A model generated the notes under the pieces. It was not told where the DNA came from. It worked only from the letters and a program-made list of their open reading frames with translations, and ran no database searches. Below, piece after piece: positions 48,249 to 59,024 of a stretch of 64,000 bases of DNA. This DNA comes from Apostichopus parvimensis (Eukaryota; Echinodermata; Holothuroidea; Aspidochirotida; Stichopodidae): the NCBI GenBank assembly GCA_000934455.1, contig KN886742.1, positions 1-64,000 on the forward strand, given 5' to 3'. The position numbers and the translations under genes were made by a program. The number at the start of each line of letters is the position of its first letter. Within the stretch, counting starts at the first letter, position 1.

Positions 48249-48637
48249 AGGGTGTGTAGGGTCTCGCAAAAAGAAACGTCTAATGCCGGTAATCTGACCG
48301 CGTGCGGCCATCTGAAAAAGTTTAACTTTCTGTTGCTTGCAAGTGACGTTTTGTGCGTGTCACTACAAAATGCAGACATTATGAAACGTGATACCTTGTT
48401 ATCTTTAGCTGGACCTGAGAAGTCCATCGCTGTATCGTTTGTACACTGTGCTGTGGGTATTGACTGCAGCTGTATGTACTGACTGTACACTAGTGTCTAA
48501 TTACCGATGGTAGCAAGCTGTGTGTGTGTATTTTCTGGGATCGATGGTGGTGTCTAACACTTCTGTTACACTTCATTCGAAACTAGGTCAGATTACCGGG
48601 CATTAGACATTTCTTTTTGCGCGAGTCTTCACACCCT
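48249..48637. mobile_element. Non-autonomous DNA transposon (MITE), TTAA target site
   Basis: A 389-bp element bounded by inverted repeats of about 52-55 bases. The left end begins AGGGTGTG, with CGCAAAAAGAAACGTCTAAT and GGTAATCTGACC inside, and the right end is its near-exact reverse complement. TTAA flanks both sides (48245-48248 and 48638-48641), the target duplication typical of the piggyBac and Kolobok superfamilies. The terminal AGGG does not match the usual piggyBac CCC start. No transposase is encoded: the open frames inside (48245-48490, both strands) are short and unrelated. It must have moved with enzymes from elsewhere. Confidence 0.88.
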
Positions 48638-48649
48638 TTAAAGAGCTCT

Positions 48650-50150
48650 GTGATTCACTTTGTGTCTTCCACCAGTACTGTATTTCTGTATATAGAGAGA
48701 GATATTCCATGATTAAAGGCTCCATACAATTTGAAAAAGCAAATAATTAATGAAAGAACAGTCATATGATCCCCCTCGTCAATTGTGAATTGTTTATTTT
48801 TTCATACCCGGCTATGAAACTCATTCATGTGTGCATGTGGGTAGCTAGTCTCCTTGTTATAGCCAGCTCCTATTACAAATAAGCTTTTATGCCAAAAATC
48901 CAAGGAGCTATGTCAGTGCCTGCCCTGGTTGGTGGTTATAGATCCAAAAGTTTAACCTCTTTCTAAACAGGAGGGCAATTTTGACTCCCCTGGCAGTTCA
49001 TAAAAAACAATGTATGAAAAACACAGCAGACAGCTGCATGAACAGTTAAAATAGGTAGACAGTATAGGGGTATATGTAGCACACACACACAGACACATAC
49101 ATTGTAGAATGTGTCAAAGCATTAAATTCCAGAGCTTTTCTTACAATTGTTTACTTTTGTGGGAATGAAGAATAACATCGGGATGTAATAAATTTTGGGA
49201 ATTCCTTTGATGAATGGCCTTTATTCTGGGTCTTCTATAGAGGTACTCAACAAGTTGGAGAAGTAATTATCTGCTGGAGTATTGTCTTCGACATTCAAGA
49301 ATCTGCTCATCCTGAGGAGGTGTTATCAAGATAAGAGTATATATGGTGATTCAGCTCTGCCAGGTTCTTATTTTTACATTAGACTTTTTGATTATTAAGG
49401 GTGTATAAAGGCCTGTAGACTATATATCTCTATATATATTTGGATATCTGATAGATTGGACCTCTGAAAAATCTACAGGAGCTCTGAAAGATGAATGGAT
49501 GAAAGGTTTGAGTTGAATTTTGATGAGAGATATATTGATGTGAATCTTGTGGACATTATTTTTTGTGTGGAAATCCTTCAGGAACTCTTAAAATCACTGT
49601 GAGTTTGTTGTTGCTGTTGCTTTTCGTCATTATTTTAACTACTCTGGCGGTTGTTCTGTTATCGTGTGACAGGTTATAGTCCGGCTGTGACGATATTAGC
49701 GACATATATTACGATATTAATTTACGATTATGAAGCGTGTTCCACAGCCTTTTGCAAATGGTTGTTAAGAAATGATATAGCAACGAATATTTTTAAGTCC
49801 AAAAGAGATATTATATTAGATTTAAAATAAATAAAATTAAAAAAAATATTATTTATTAAAAATAGATCATTCGAGTTGTGTGTGAAGGCAAATGCAGACC
49901 AAGAGCTTGATGAAGCTGTGATTTGAGTGAGCCTGTTATTCACAATTAGGTCAAAGGTCAACTTCTATTCAGACTCGTTGTTGCAGACTTCAATTGACAA
50001 GAAGAAGTATTAAGTCTGAGTCTGATAGCTGACTATAAATATTTTAAGTCTGTAGACACTGACCTTGATGGATTTAATGTCATTTTGAATTTAGCTTTGA
50101 TTAAACAATTCCACGCTATGTAGCAACAAGAATAGTAGGCCTATAATCTA
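48650..50150. other. Unique DNA, no supported gene
   Basis: Short AC-rich run at 49080-49098. The stretch at 49860-50060 shares words with the following array (TGCAGACC at 49893, GCAGACTTCAATTGACAAG at 49983), so a more diverged unit may begin there. No gene recognised. Confidence 0.4.
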
Positions 50151-50159
50151 GCATATAAG

Positions 50160-50680
50160 AAACAGAATTGCAGACTAAAGTCTAATTAACCAAGTCTGCT
50201 AAAACAGAGAATATCAGGAAATTGATAGTAACAAAGTAACCGAGTTGAATGCAGACCAATTCAAGTCACACATTCAATCAAGTATAAACCTTAACGGCCA
50301 ATCAACTGTAGAGTAAAATTGTAGCAGAATTAACTCACTTGCAGTGATGGACTAAAAACTTCAGTCATCTTTAACGAAGACTGCTGACGGTTGAAAATAC
50401 CAGAGAAAATTCAAGCAATCGTTGTTACTTGAAGCGGCCGAGTTGACCTCCCGCCCAGGCTTTCGTCACATTCGATGAACTCAACTCGAAGTGTGTAGGT
50501 TGCAGAACCGACAGAATTTGTGATAAATTTTTTAGAAACTTTCAGCTTTAATCAAAGCTGCTGGACATGACTGAGTGCAAAGCAACAGGTAGAGTGGCCG
50601 AGTTGATTGCAGACCAGAATCAGACCCTGTCGCATGCAATTAGCTATCGACTTGGAAGTATGTATGTAGCAGCCATATAT
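50160..50680 (+). repeat. Diverged tandem array of ~180-bp hairpin-bearing units
   Basis: Three units align by order of motifs: GCAGAA near the start (50162, 50323, 50502), then a hairpin region around CTTCAG...CTGCTG (about 50175, 50359 and 50538, spacing about 180), then (G/A)CCGAGTTGA (50239, 50438, 50598), then GCAGACCA in two of them. Overall identity looks low (60-70%), so the array is old. The third unit's stem is CAGCTTT-AATC-AAAGCTG; the second is CAGTCaTCTT-TAAC-GAAGACTG. The stem-loop geometry persists while the bases differ. Confidence 0.55.
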
Positions 50681-51559
50681 GTTATTACAGAGTTTGTTCA
50701 TTTCACCTAGCTGCAACAATTTAGAGCCTTTTTCTGGAATCCAAGTTGATTTTTGACCAGTCCGATATTAGACGGTGGAATTTTCAGAGGTCTCTTGTTA
50801 CATAACTTACAGTTGCTTGATCCGAGCTGACACATTGACCAACAAAGAGAAGAGAGCTAATCGTTGAAGCCGCTAAACGGATCATTAAGAGTGGTGATGT
50901 TCGTTCCATCATCTCGGCGGCATTTGACATGTGGTAATAAAGCTACCCTCAGGCTATAGTCAGCCTCAACATTTGAGGCAGAACCCTGGCCTTTTTCTGT
51001 GTTAATTAACTGTCATTGTTTATAACAGAATAAACCTATCAGAAATCCAGCCAATATGATCTTCATGGTTCAGTCACGTCTGCTTATACTCATCTCACTG
51101 TCACAATTAATACCTCTGTTTCAATATAAATATGAATCTTTTTGTGTGATTTAGAGACTATATGTGTTATCAATTTGCACATTGAACCATTCAATTATCT
51201 CATGGCACGATTACTACACACTGGCTAAAGTATACTATATATGCACAAGAGTGTAGATCTATGATATAGCTTATACTCGCTCTAATACCACAACCAGACG
51301 GTTCTACCTCGATAAAGTCTTCTTCTCATCTCCTTGCTCAACTTCTTAGAATTGGTTTGGACCACAGAAGACTGCTAAAATTTGAACACTCTTGGGAGAA
51401 ACTTACATATAAAGTTCTCACTTGTAAAGAAAATTGGATGTGAAAGTTGGACAACCCAATTAAATCAATTAAAATGAGATGTGCGATGCTGTTAAGAGAA
51501 GGATTGGCTTCTTCTTCTGCTTCTGCTTCTGCTTCTTCTCCTTCATCCATCCTCCCAAA
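50681..51559. other. Unique DNA, possible fourth decayed unit
   Basis: Words such as GTAGCAGCC (50666), TTGATCCGAGCTGAC (50816) and TTTTTGACCAG hint at a further decayed unit of the array before it. A CpG-bearing patch at 50860-50920 follows. Nothing else recognised. Confidence 0.3.
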
Positions 51560-51751
51560 ATTCTTCATGAGATGTAGTATCTCGAGATGAGCAGTCTTGC
51601 CAGCAATTATCTGTGTAAATGAATTAGGTTTTGATTCATTTTTCGTCGGATAAACCTCATCAGTTCGGTACCTGCAAACGCCTTGTGTCTTTTGACAAAC
51701 CTTGGCAGTGAAGTGGGGGGAAAAAAAAACCTTTAATTGCCAATTAGCCAA
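51338..51751 (-). CDS. Unassigned open frame, 137 codons
   Basis: One of the longest non-repetitive frames in the window. The product has a GEEAEAEAEEEAN acidic stretch encoded by a (CTTCTG)n microsatellite (51506-51541), with mixed sequence on both sides (HFTAKVCQKTQGVCRYRTDE before it, HLILIDLIGLSNFHIQ after). No domain recognised. A CpG-bearing block overlaps its N-terminal half. Without splice context or homology I rate it as probably not a gene. Confidence 0.12.
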   Translation of the reverse strand: MANWQLKVFFSPHFTAKVCQKTQGVCRYRTDEVYPTKNESKPNSFTQIIAGKTAHLEILHLMKNFGRMDEGEEAEAEAEEEANPSLNSIAHLILIDLIGLSNFHIQFSLQVRTLYVSFSQECSNFSSLLWSKPILRS

Positions 51752-52140
51752 TTAGAGGTTTGGTTATGTCCTTGAGGGCAGTGCCGTTTGCCAGTCTGTT
51801 AAACTTTGCATTTTAATTACGCAAGAAAACTTCAAGTTAACAGTTCTGGAAATAAACAGGAACCTGGTTGCATGGCTGTGGGGAGTTTTTGAAAGGGATC
51901 CGAGTGAACCCTCTTTCCTCAAATGTCACTCGCGATCGTCATTTCAGTTGTGGAATGTTGTTTGAGCGGTATTAACTTAGATCTCACACAGCTCATGCAG
52001 TCTTGCGGGCTGGTTCTTCTACTATTAGAACACACGGTACGAATAACGTGCAGAGATGTCACAAATTCGGTTGAGACGGCTGTCAAGGTTGGTTCCAAGT
52101 TTTTTATTTTGGAAAAGGGGCTTAAATTGTTATTTGTCCT
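51560..52140. promoter_or_regulatory. CpG-containing block with homeodomain-type sites
   Basis: Repeat-free with CpGs (TTTTTCGTCGGATAAACC, ATGTCACTCGCGATCGTC, GAATAACGTGC, TTCGGTTGAGACGG) and AT-core sites (AATTGCCAATTAGCCAATTAG, TTTTAATTACGC). A plus-strand frame at 51923-52195 opens with MSLAIVISVVECCLSGIN but has no recognised domain. Candidate enhancer. Confidence 0.35.
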
Positions 52141-53559
52141 GCCTTCCTGTAATGTTAGCTATACTACTGTACATATATACTTATCAGTGAATTAAAGAGT
52201 TCTTATTTGTGATAGTAAAGTATTGAACCAATCAGCTCTGACAAGAATTACTAATGTAGGCGTAATGGTATAATAACCTTGTAAGAAACAAAACCAGGTT
52301 TATTTATCATTTGGGTGCCATGTACTTGCACCGATAAACCGTTAACGGTGATTCTCAAAATTTGTTGAAACGACCGGAAAAGATATGCATGTACAGAGAA
52401 CCATATTGCATCTGAGAAACTTCAATACATCTCATTTGATGTATGCCTGCACCCTGAATTCTTCCAATGTTATTGATTTTTTCAAATACCAGCAATGTCT
52501 TTGCAAGTTCTCTGTTTATTTTGCTAAAAACAAGAGTTGAACACTACAGCCTGTTTTTATTCGAACATTGATGTATTGTTCACAACCAATCAAAGCAACG
52601 GATATAAACACACTGGTCTTCCTCCTGATGTAAACTATACTAGTACTGCACATGGTAAACTTAAGCACAGCACAGGCTGATAAAATAATAGTCAGGGGGT
52701 CAAATTTCTCCCCCAACCCCCAACCCCCCCTCCCACCCCCTCCAACCCCCTTCCCCAATCCCCCACCCCCGTCTGAGTTGATGCTGAACTTCTGTATGTT
52801 ATAGGCATGTATTTCATCTCAAAATTAATTCCCACCCCAACTGGGATGTCAAGCCCCTGTATATTTCTTTTGTGTCAATTATTGTAATGTTTGTTTAAAT
52901 TCTGAGTCATCATAATAATAGTCCTTAAGCTTGTTTTGTAATATTATGGACTGCATGTCATAATTCCTGGAGTCATCAGAGATTTCTTTTTGATTTTTTT
53001 TTGGGAAAAGTTCCATGAAGGTCTGACCAAACTGAGATAAATATCACAAACTGCTATCCCAGCAATCTTGGGGATAAAAAAGGCGCGAAGGTAATAAATA
53101 GTAATGCCCGATGAACTATTTATGATTCACTAACACTAGAAGGAGAATTATATAGTTTTCATGGGTGTCACAAATGCCTATAGACATCCATGTTTATGCC
53201 GAATTTAATGAGATCTATTCCCGGTTGGGGTATCAGGTAACAGTTTGATTCTGTTTCGCAGTACCGAGATGACGTTTTTATTCGAAAAGATGTTATCTGT
53301 CGGTATTGAAAAATGTGTAAAAAAAAAAAATGATGATGGAAAATAATAATGTATATTTTACAGATATTTCAAGTAGTAAAAAAATTGCTTTGCATTAGTT
53401 AAAACTGATACTAGACAGACACACATAATATGACTGTGACAGCCATATAGGCTGCTAGATCAAATAACTATAAGTGCACAGTTGTGGAATTGGACTTTGA
53501 ACTTTGTTGTATATTGTAGTATATATTGTTTTGTATCGGAATTACCCATAAACAAAGAC
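52141..53559. other. Unique AT-rich DNA with C-rich run
   Basis: C-rich run at 52710-52770 (glycine-rich frame on minus). No gene recognised. Confidence 0.5.
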
Positions 53560-54095
53560 ATTCTCCAGTAAACAAGGTACTGTAGCAGTGTCAATATTGA
53601 GTCCATGCAAGGAGTACCACGAGGACCGTATGTGTGCATCGAAGGGGGTCGAAGTATCCAGTTCTCGTGAATAAGCCCGAGCCGGAGGATCGTGACACGG
53701 TTACGAATTATTTCTATGGTTCGGTCGCCCCGCTTTGGTTGACGGTGCAAGACAGGATAGTCTTAAGCACAGTAGTAATGTGTTAAATCCACACGGCCAG
53801 TACTCTCTGAAGACAACAATGCCTGCTTTATACGCAGTGTACGTTTGATGAATTTTAGGTACATTAACATACTTGGAGGAGGCACTGAGGTACCTGAGAT
53901 ATTACTTGGAGTATTTGGATGATTGATCAGCGGTTTCCTCCTTAGATAAACAAAGAGGATACTCCCACAGAGAGATTGTTTAACCATTGCTGATATCAGG
54001 AGGTTATTGTGATGTTGTTGTTGTTTTACTTGTGCATCAGTGTGCCACATCGTTCATAATGTCAAAAATTTATCTCCGCCGAGGAGTGAGGTGAG
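53560..54095. promoter_or_regulatory. CpG-containing unique block, possible regulatory DNA
   Basis: Dense CpGs for this window (GTACCACGAGGACCGTATG, AAGCCCGAGCCGG, GATCGTGACACGG, TTCGGTCGCCCCGC) and many short factor-like sites (TAAACAAAG, CAGCGGTTTCC). Two adjoining minus-strand frames (53460-53750 and 53763-54050) have no recognised domain. Strong candidate for cross-species conservation. Confidence 0.35.
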
Positions 54096-57000
54096 TTTTT
54101 TCCTTGGAAGTTAAAAAAGTTTTCGGATTTCTGAACAGGGGCCGAGAATTAGTCGGTACAGAGGTCAGGCATATATACGATAGATGTCTTGATAGCTATA
54201 TCTAGGATTATTAAATCAATTAATGTTACTTTAATATCTTTTCTTTTTCTCTCTCTCTCTCCTTAAGTTAAGACCTTCATCCTATCTCAAACACTTTATT
54301 CAAGAATATAATAATAATTATTATTTATTAATATTAATATTATCATTATTTTTGTTCTTGTTATTGTTGTTATTATTATATCCATACAAGTGCAAGCTCA
54401 CATAGCAAATGCATGCAATCATGCGGGATACTTTGATTTGGCCAAAACTGAAAACACTGGATGCTGTTATACAGTTTACTTACTGATTTCTTTGATTGTC
54501 TTAAGAAAGAACCAATTATTCCTTAATATTAGACCCGAATCAAATAAAAGCCAAAAATTCTTAAAGAAGTGATTTGAAAGTGACCTAAGGACCCTGGGAG
54601 ACTTATTAGAACAATCAACCATAATTACATCATGTCATCAATTCAAAAACGCCTCCACAGGCTTGCATTCCAAAAAATCAATTTTGTAGCAAGCTCATTT
54701 TTGGGGTCACCTTGGAATTTGGTTTCGAAACCTTGTTGTTTCTCCGAAAGAATATCGAAATGCGAAATATTGTGTAAATTAACCTTGCATGACATACAGG
54801 GCTACCATTTTAGTGTGTGGGCTTTCAGTCTGTAAGCAAACAGTATGTAGATGATTAAATTTTAGTTTGTAACTTCTATACTTTTGATTTTTATGGAGGG
54901 GGGAGGAGCGGGGGGGGCGGAGATGGGAAGAGGATGCTACTGTATCTGGATGATCATGAAAGGAACAATTTAATATCCACATGTTTTACAGTATATCAGT
55001 TAATAAATTCAGTCATATACCAGAAATTAAGTTCTGGATTTGCAATATAAGGAAATGTACAAATTGATTAGGCCAGATGTTGTTATAACAGAAGTGTATT
55101 AAATAAAAGAAAGTTACCAAAAAAAATGTGTTTAATTGGTTGTGCATATTCATACAGAATTATGCAACTATGCTTAAAAGGAAAAATTAATGATATCTCT
55201 GCTCCAACTAATTAAGTGATTTATATCCCATTTGCCACCCTTCAACCTCTCTTAAAATCCTAACCCCCCGCCCCCCCCCCCTTCCAACAGCCTCCATCTG
55301 CCCCCATCCTCCCCTTCCACCTTCCTTTATATTGTACCTCAGATAATTAGCAATGATTCCATAGATTGATAAGTATCAAGATGATAATGCTAATTTGATA
55401 GATGAAACCTGTATATGGAGGTTATACCCCCTTCATTTTCATCTTTTAAAGATCATACAAATTGACAATTTTTGACCTCCCAAACAATTATGCATGCAAA
55501 CCACATCTTTCTCATTCATATTTTTAACTCAACCAATCATATCATCTAGCTCTACCACATGAGGTCAGACAATAGCAAATGCGCCTTTTTGGCTCTTAAT
55601 ACGAACATTCATGTAAGTAACTACTACTGAACCATGCATTCAACCTATAGTATAATGATACATGCACTGTACTATAATACTGCGTGTTGACAGTGTACAG
55701 GATGAACTTGCAAAGACTACATGTATACTAGTACTCGCCAATGTAAGCCAAAATGACAAAGCTAGTATCGAAAGTTCTATTCACATCTAGCCTTTGTTCT
55801 CATTCATAAAGATTCTTTTCCATAGGCAGGTTAATAGTGAATTAGACCTTCGGTTATAATCCACGGTATGTTCAGAAAATTTCCGTCACTTAGGCGAGGC
55901 TACAGTAATGTTAACATGTTGTTAAATTTGACCAATCAGTGTCCACGACTGTCACCATGTCCGAAACAGGCGTGAATCGTGATTGCATGACTGCTCTTAA
56001 TGAGCTTGGTTTTTCAGTAAATTGTGATTGCTTTAGTCATGATTTCTTCATTCATATTGCAAACTTTGTAAAGTTCAAGTTTCATCTTAATTATTTAATG
56101 TTTAGTTTTGAACTGGAAGCTGTTAATTGTTGCTAAAATCAAAAAGATATTTTCAATGCAATATGCACCGTTAATTTGAGTTCACACAGCCAGTTAATTG
56201 TGTTGAGACTGCATGCAGCCAACAGCTTTAGAGGGAAATTATAAAGATCAATGGTATTGATGACAAACCTGCTGGTCACTCCTACTCAAGTTCGGCATTC
56301 ATTATATAGCAGTGCCTACCTTCCTAATTATATTCTGCATCACCCAGAGACCTGTATTTAAAAAAGGAAAACTTTATGGACAAAGACCTTTTTTTTTTTT
56401 AAATATGTACAAAGGTTAATCTTGAGAGGTATACTAGACTTAAAAAAAAGAACTGTTATATCATTCCAAGTTTTAATCTTACCACTTTTTAAATTTTTGA
56501 TAAATGTTTCTTTAAACGTCTGATGGCTCATCAACTAAAGTGGCTGGATCACGTAGTCTAACACACAGACAACTAGGTGGGTTCCTCAGACGCGACGGAA
56601 AACTCGATAGGAAAACGTAAAAGACATTTATGGCCTCGAGTAACATGTTTTTACGAATGCATTAATACAAGTTTGTCCAGCACAAATAGTGTTGAATATC
56701 ATCCAAGCATGCTCTGTTGTTCATCTGAAGTTGAAAGATAACTTTGGTTTGTTTGGTTCAGCTATTAGAATTTCTATAACATGCAGACTGGATTAACATT
56801 AAAAACATGAAGGCTGCATATACTCCGAGGATCCGACGTCATCGTTGTCATGTTAGCCTTAAAGGAGCAGTCCAGAGACTGGTTATATTTTAAAGCTGAT
56901 CATCTTGAAACCTGGAATGACTATGGACTAATAACTTTACTTTATAGCCCTCAGATTTGTAATTTTGTCTTGGACTACGACATATCAAGACTAAATTTAT

Positions 57001-57419
57001 GCTTAGAGTCATTCTTTAGTTTTCTACCTCAGACCTGAGCCTTTCCCAATGTCTGGTATTTTATAACCTTAATTGGGTAAATTAGAAGCTATGAAATAAT
57101 TATCAAAAGAAAAGATTCTGGAAAACTGTAAGCAATCCAAAAAATGTTCCAATTTTGGGCCAGTATAGATCTTTTAAATCCATTAAACCATCTTCCTTTA
57201 ACCCACTAACCCACTTGCAACACATTAAATGCTGCATTACTTTAATTAACATACTTCCTGGAATGCCACTCATCACTGTTTCGCCTCAGCAGGTCGGGTG
57301 TTATTGTTTCAACAAGTAATATGCACAAGGAGCAAAATTGATACCATATAGATACTTGGTAGAACTATGGGTTCTTGGCAGGAAATGTCATTTTTTTTTT
57401 TTTTTTTTGCAAATGTAAA
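54096..57419. other. Unique AT-rich DNA, no supported gene
   Basis: CT run at 54248-54262, ATT-type AT-rich run at 54306-54380, G-rich run at 54896-54920, C-rich run at 55263-55320 (11 C in a row at 55271-55281), T18-type run at 57391-57408. A small CpG patch lies at 56570-56640. No gene recognised. Confidence 0.5.
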
Positions 57420-58430
57420 ATTCCAAATAATATTTAGACTAACTAATAAAGCCTCCATTTATACCAATTACACGCTGGCACGGCATCGACGACTCTTCAA
57501 ATTACGTTTGTTAATTAATAACACTCGAAACGATCCTTTATTAGCCGCCGAGCTGCAAGCGTCAATTCTCGATCGGTCGTGGCATAATTTTGTTTTTTTG
57601 TCCAGCCGATTGCTCCTCCGCGTTGGAAACAGGTAAAAAAAAAAAAACTAGAGCCATGACGAAACTTTATTCGCAATATCTCTCGATCATGTCGGGAATG
57701 GAGAAAAAAGTACACGAAACATTGGAAAAAAAATTCTCGGTTCTTTGTCTGTTATATACATTCACATTGGCTAGAAGTAATGTTCATTATAGCAATCCCT
57801 ATGCCTGAGTAACGTCGCTCGGTAAAATTAAAAGCAACTTTTGCTAGAAGTTGCTGTCGGCAGGACAAATTTTTTACGTCTATTAAGCCGACGTTCCTAC
57901 CTCGAAGGGGTTAGTTCTCGTTGACAACCCAATTTCTTTTTTCCCGTTTTTTTTGTGTCAGTGCCAGTGTGTGTCGTTGCTTTATTACTTACTCGGTCAT
58001 ACGTGTCAAGGAAGTATCAGTGATGTGGCATTTGGAGTTAAACGTGTGCTGAAGCACTTCTGCGTGCCTTCTAATCAGCCAGATTTCCAGTCGCGGGGAA
58101 GGGAATCGAGGCAAGAGAGGAGAGCCATTTAGGTTCTAAAATATGACAGATTGGATTTGGTTTTCATCGGGGAATAGGTAGTTTATAGACATATATGTAT
58201 ATATATTCGAATCGGTTCGATCAAACCTCTCGGAGTGTAGGTCGGGATATACATATCACACCTGTTTGATGAGTTACCGTGGATAGCATCGTCGGATACA
58301 GTTTGGAATATATTTATCATACATATATGCTCTCGTTCGAGGAGTTCATCGGAGGATCGTGATAATTTTAGGGGAATCTGTTGGTTTGTTGTTTTGTAAC
58401 TCTGTACTCGATATTTAAGGTTTGCTAAAA
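57420..58430 (+). promoter_or_regulatory. Candidate promoter / 5' leader region
   Basis: The most CpG-bearing kilobase in the right half of the window (GGCATCGACGACTC, TAGCCGCCGAGCTGC, TCTCGATCGGTCG, TAAGCCGACGTTCC, TCGCGGGGAAGGG). It is repeat-free and directly upstream of the ATG at 58431. Frames on both strands (57367-57636 plus, 57515-57715 minus) have no recognised domain. Unlike the 17 kb block it contains several ATGs, so the transcribed part may be short or spliced. A possible acceptor (GATATTTAAG at 58420) sits just before the start codon. Confidence 0.35.
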
Positions 58431-58495
58431 ATGTCGTCAGAAATTTCCAGTCGGGAGGAACTGCAACAGATACTAAGGTCTCGTTTTCGGCCAAT
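58431..58495 (+). CDS. Candidate first coding exon, 21 codons
   Basis: The ATG at 58431 sits in AAAAATG (A at -3), with an in-frame TAA 15 bases before it, and opens a hydrophilic frame: MSSEISSREELQ followed by QILRSRFRP. The exon would end at 58495 before GTGAGT, a strong donor, leaving phase 2. Read-through meets TGA immediately. An SxREEL...RSRF stretch looks like a short amphipathic helix, but I do not recognise the protein. It lies at the end of a CpG-bearing block. The candidate exon at 18674-18756 ends in the same phase, so the two could be alternative first exons of one gene further right. Confidence 0.3.
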
Positions 58496-58832
58496 GTGAG
58501 TTCAGTTTCGATATTTGAATTTTTGAAAAAAGCATTTATATGAACGGTATATATATATAATTAATTTACCAACCCATGAGGCAGGCACATGGTCCAATGC
58601 ATTTGTGTCCATTGTGACATATTGCCCTTCATGATTACTTGCAGTTTTTGTTGTGTTTTGTTTTGAATAGAAAGAGATTAACAAGTTACTCACTAACAAA
58701 ATAATCCTAAATTTATAAATAGAACAATGAGTTAAGGAAATTATTGTTCAAATTTTACCAAGTGTCACAAGTTTACAAAAAAATGAGAATTCTGTGTAAA
58801 CGTATCATCGCCATGGATATATAGAATGCTAC
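58496..58832. other. Unique AT-rich DNA, nothing recognised
   Basis: First bases of the putative intron. A TATATATATAT run lies at 58549-58560. Confidence 0.4.
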
Positions 58833-59024
58833 AGGTATGTATTATACACATAATGAATGGTTATGAGTGCAATAGTGCAAATATTTCATGAGTTGAAAGA
58901 TGGAATGTTCCATTCAACAAGGCGCAGCCGAGTTGAATGGAACAAATTACCTTTTTTTCAACGAATGAAATATTTGCACTATTGCACAAATGGAAACCAT
59001 TCATTATTTGTTTTATACAACACC
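58833..59024. mobile_element. Palindromic MITE / foldback element, ~190 bp
   Basis: The two halves are reverse complements with a loop of only about 13 bases (AAGGCGCAGCCGA, 58918-58930). Arms run from AGGT(A)TGTATTATAC through AATGAATGG, AGTGCAAATATTTCAT and GTTCCATTCAAC to the mirrored end AACACCT. A GTGCAATAGTGCAAATATTT block is identical in both arms. The element encodes nothing. A further copy of its end (AGGTGTTGTATAAAA) lies at 59226. The superfamily is not clear from its ends. Confidence 0.85.

Noticed and set aside
50590-50640. tRNA-Leu/Ser-like A box (TGGCCGAGTTGATTG)
   Set aside because: No B box or cloverleaf follows; the word belongs to the ~180-bp array.
58183-58494. 103-codon minus-strand frame over the candidate exon at 58431
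   Set aside because: It starts at TTG, not ATG, and has no splice context; the plus-strand ATG with upstream stop and donor is the better reading.
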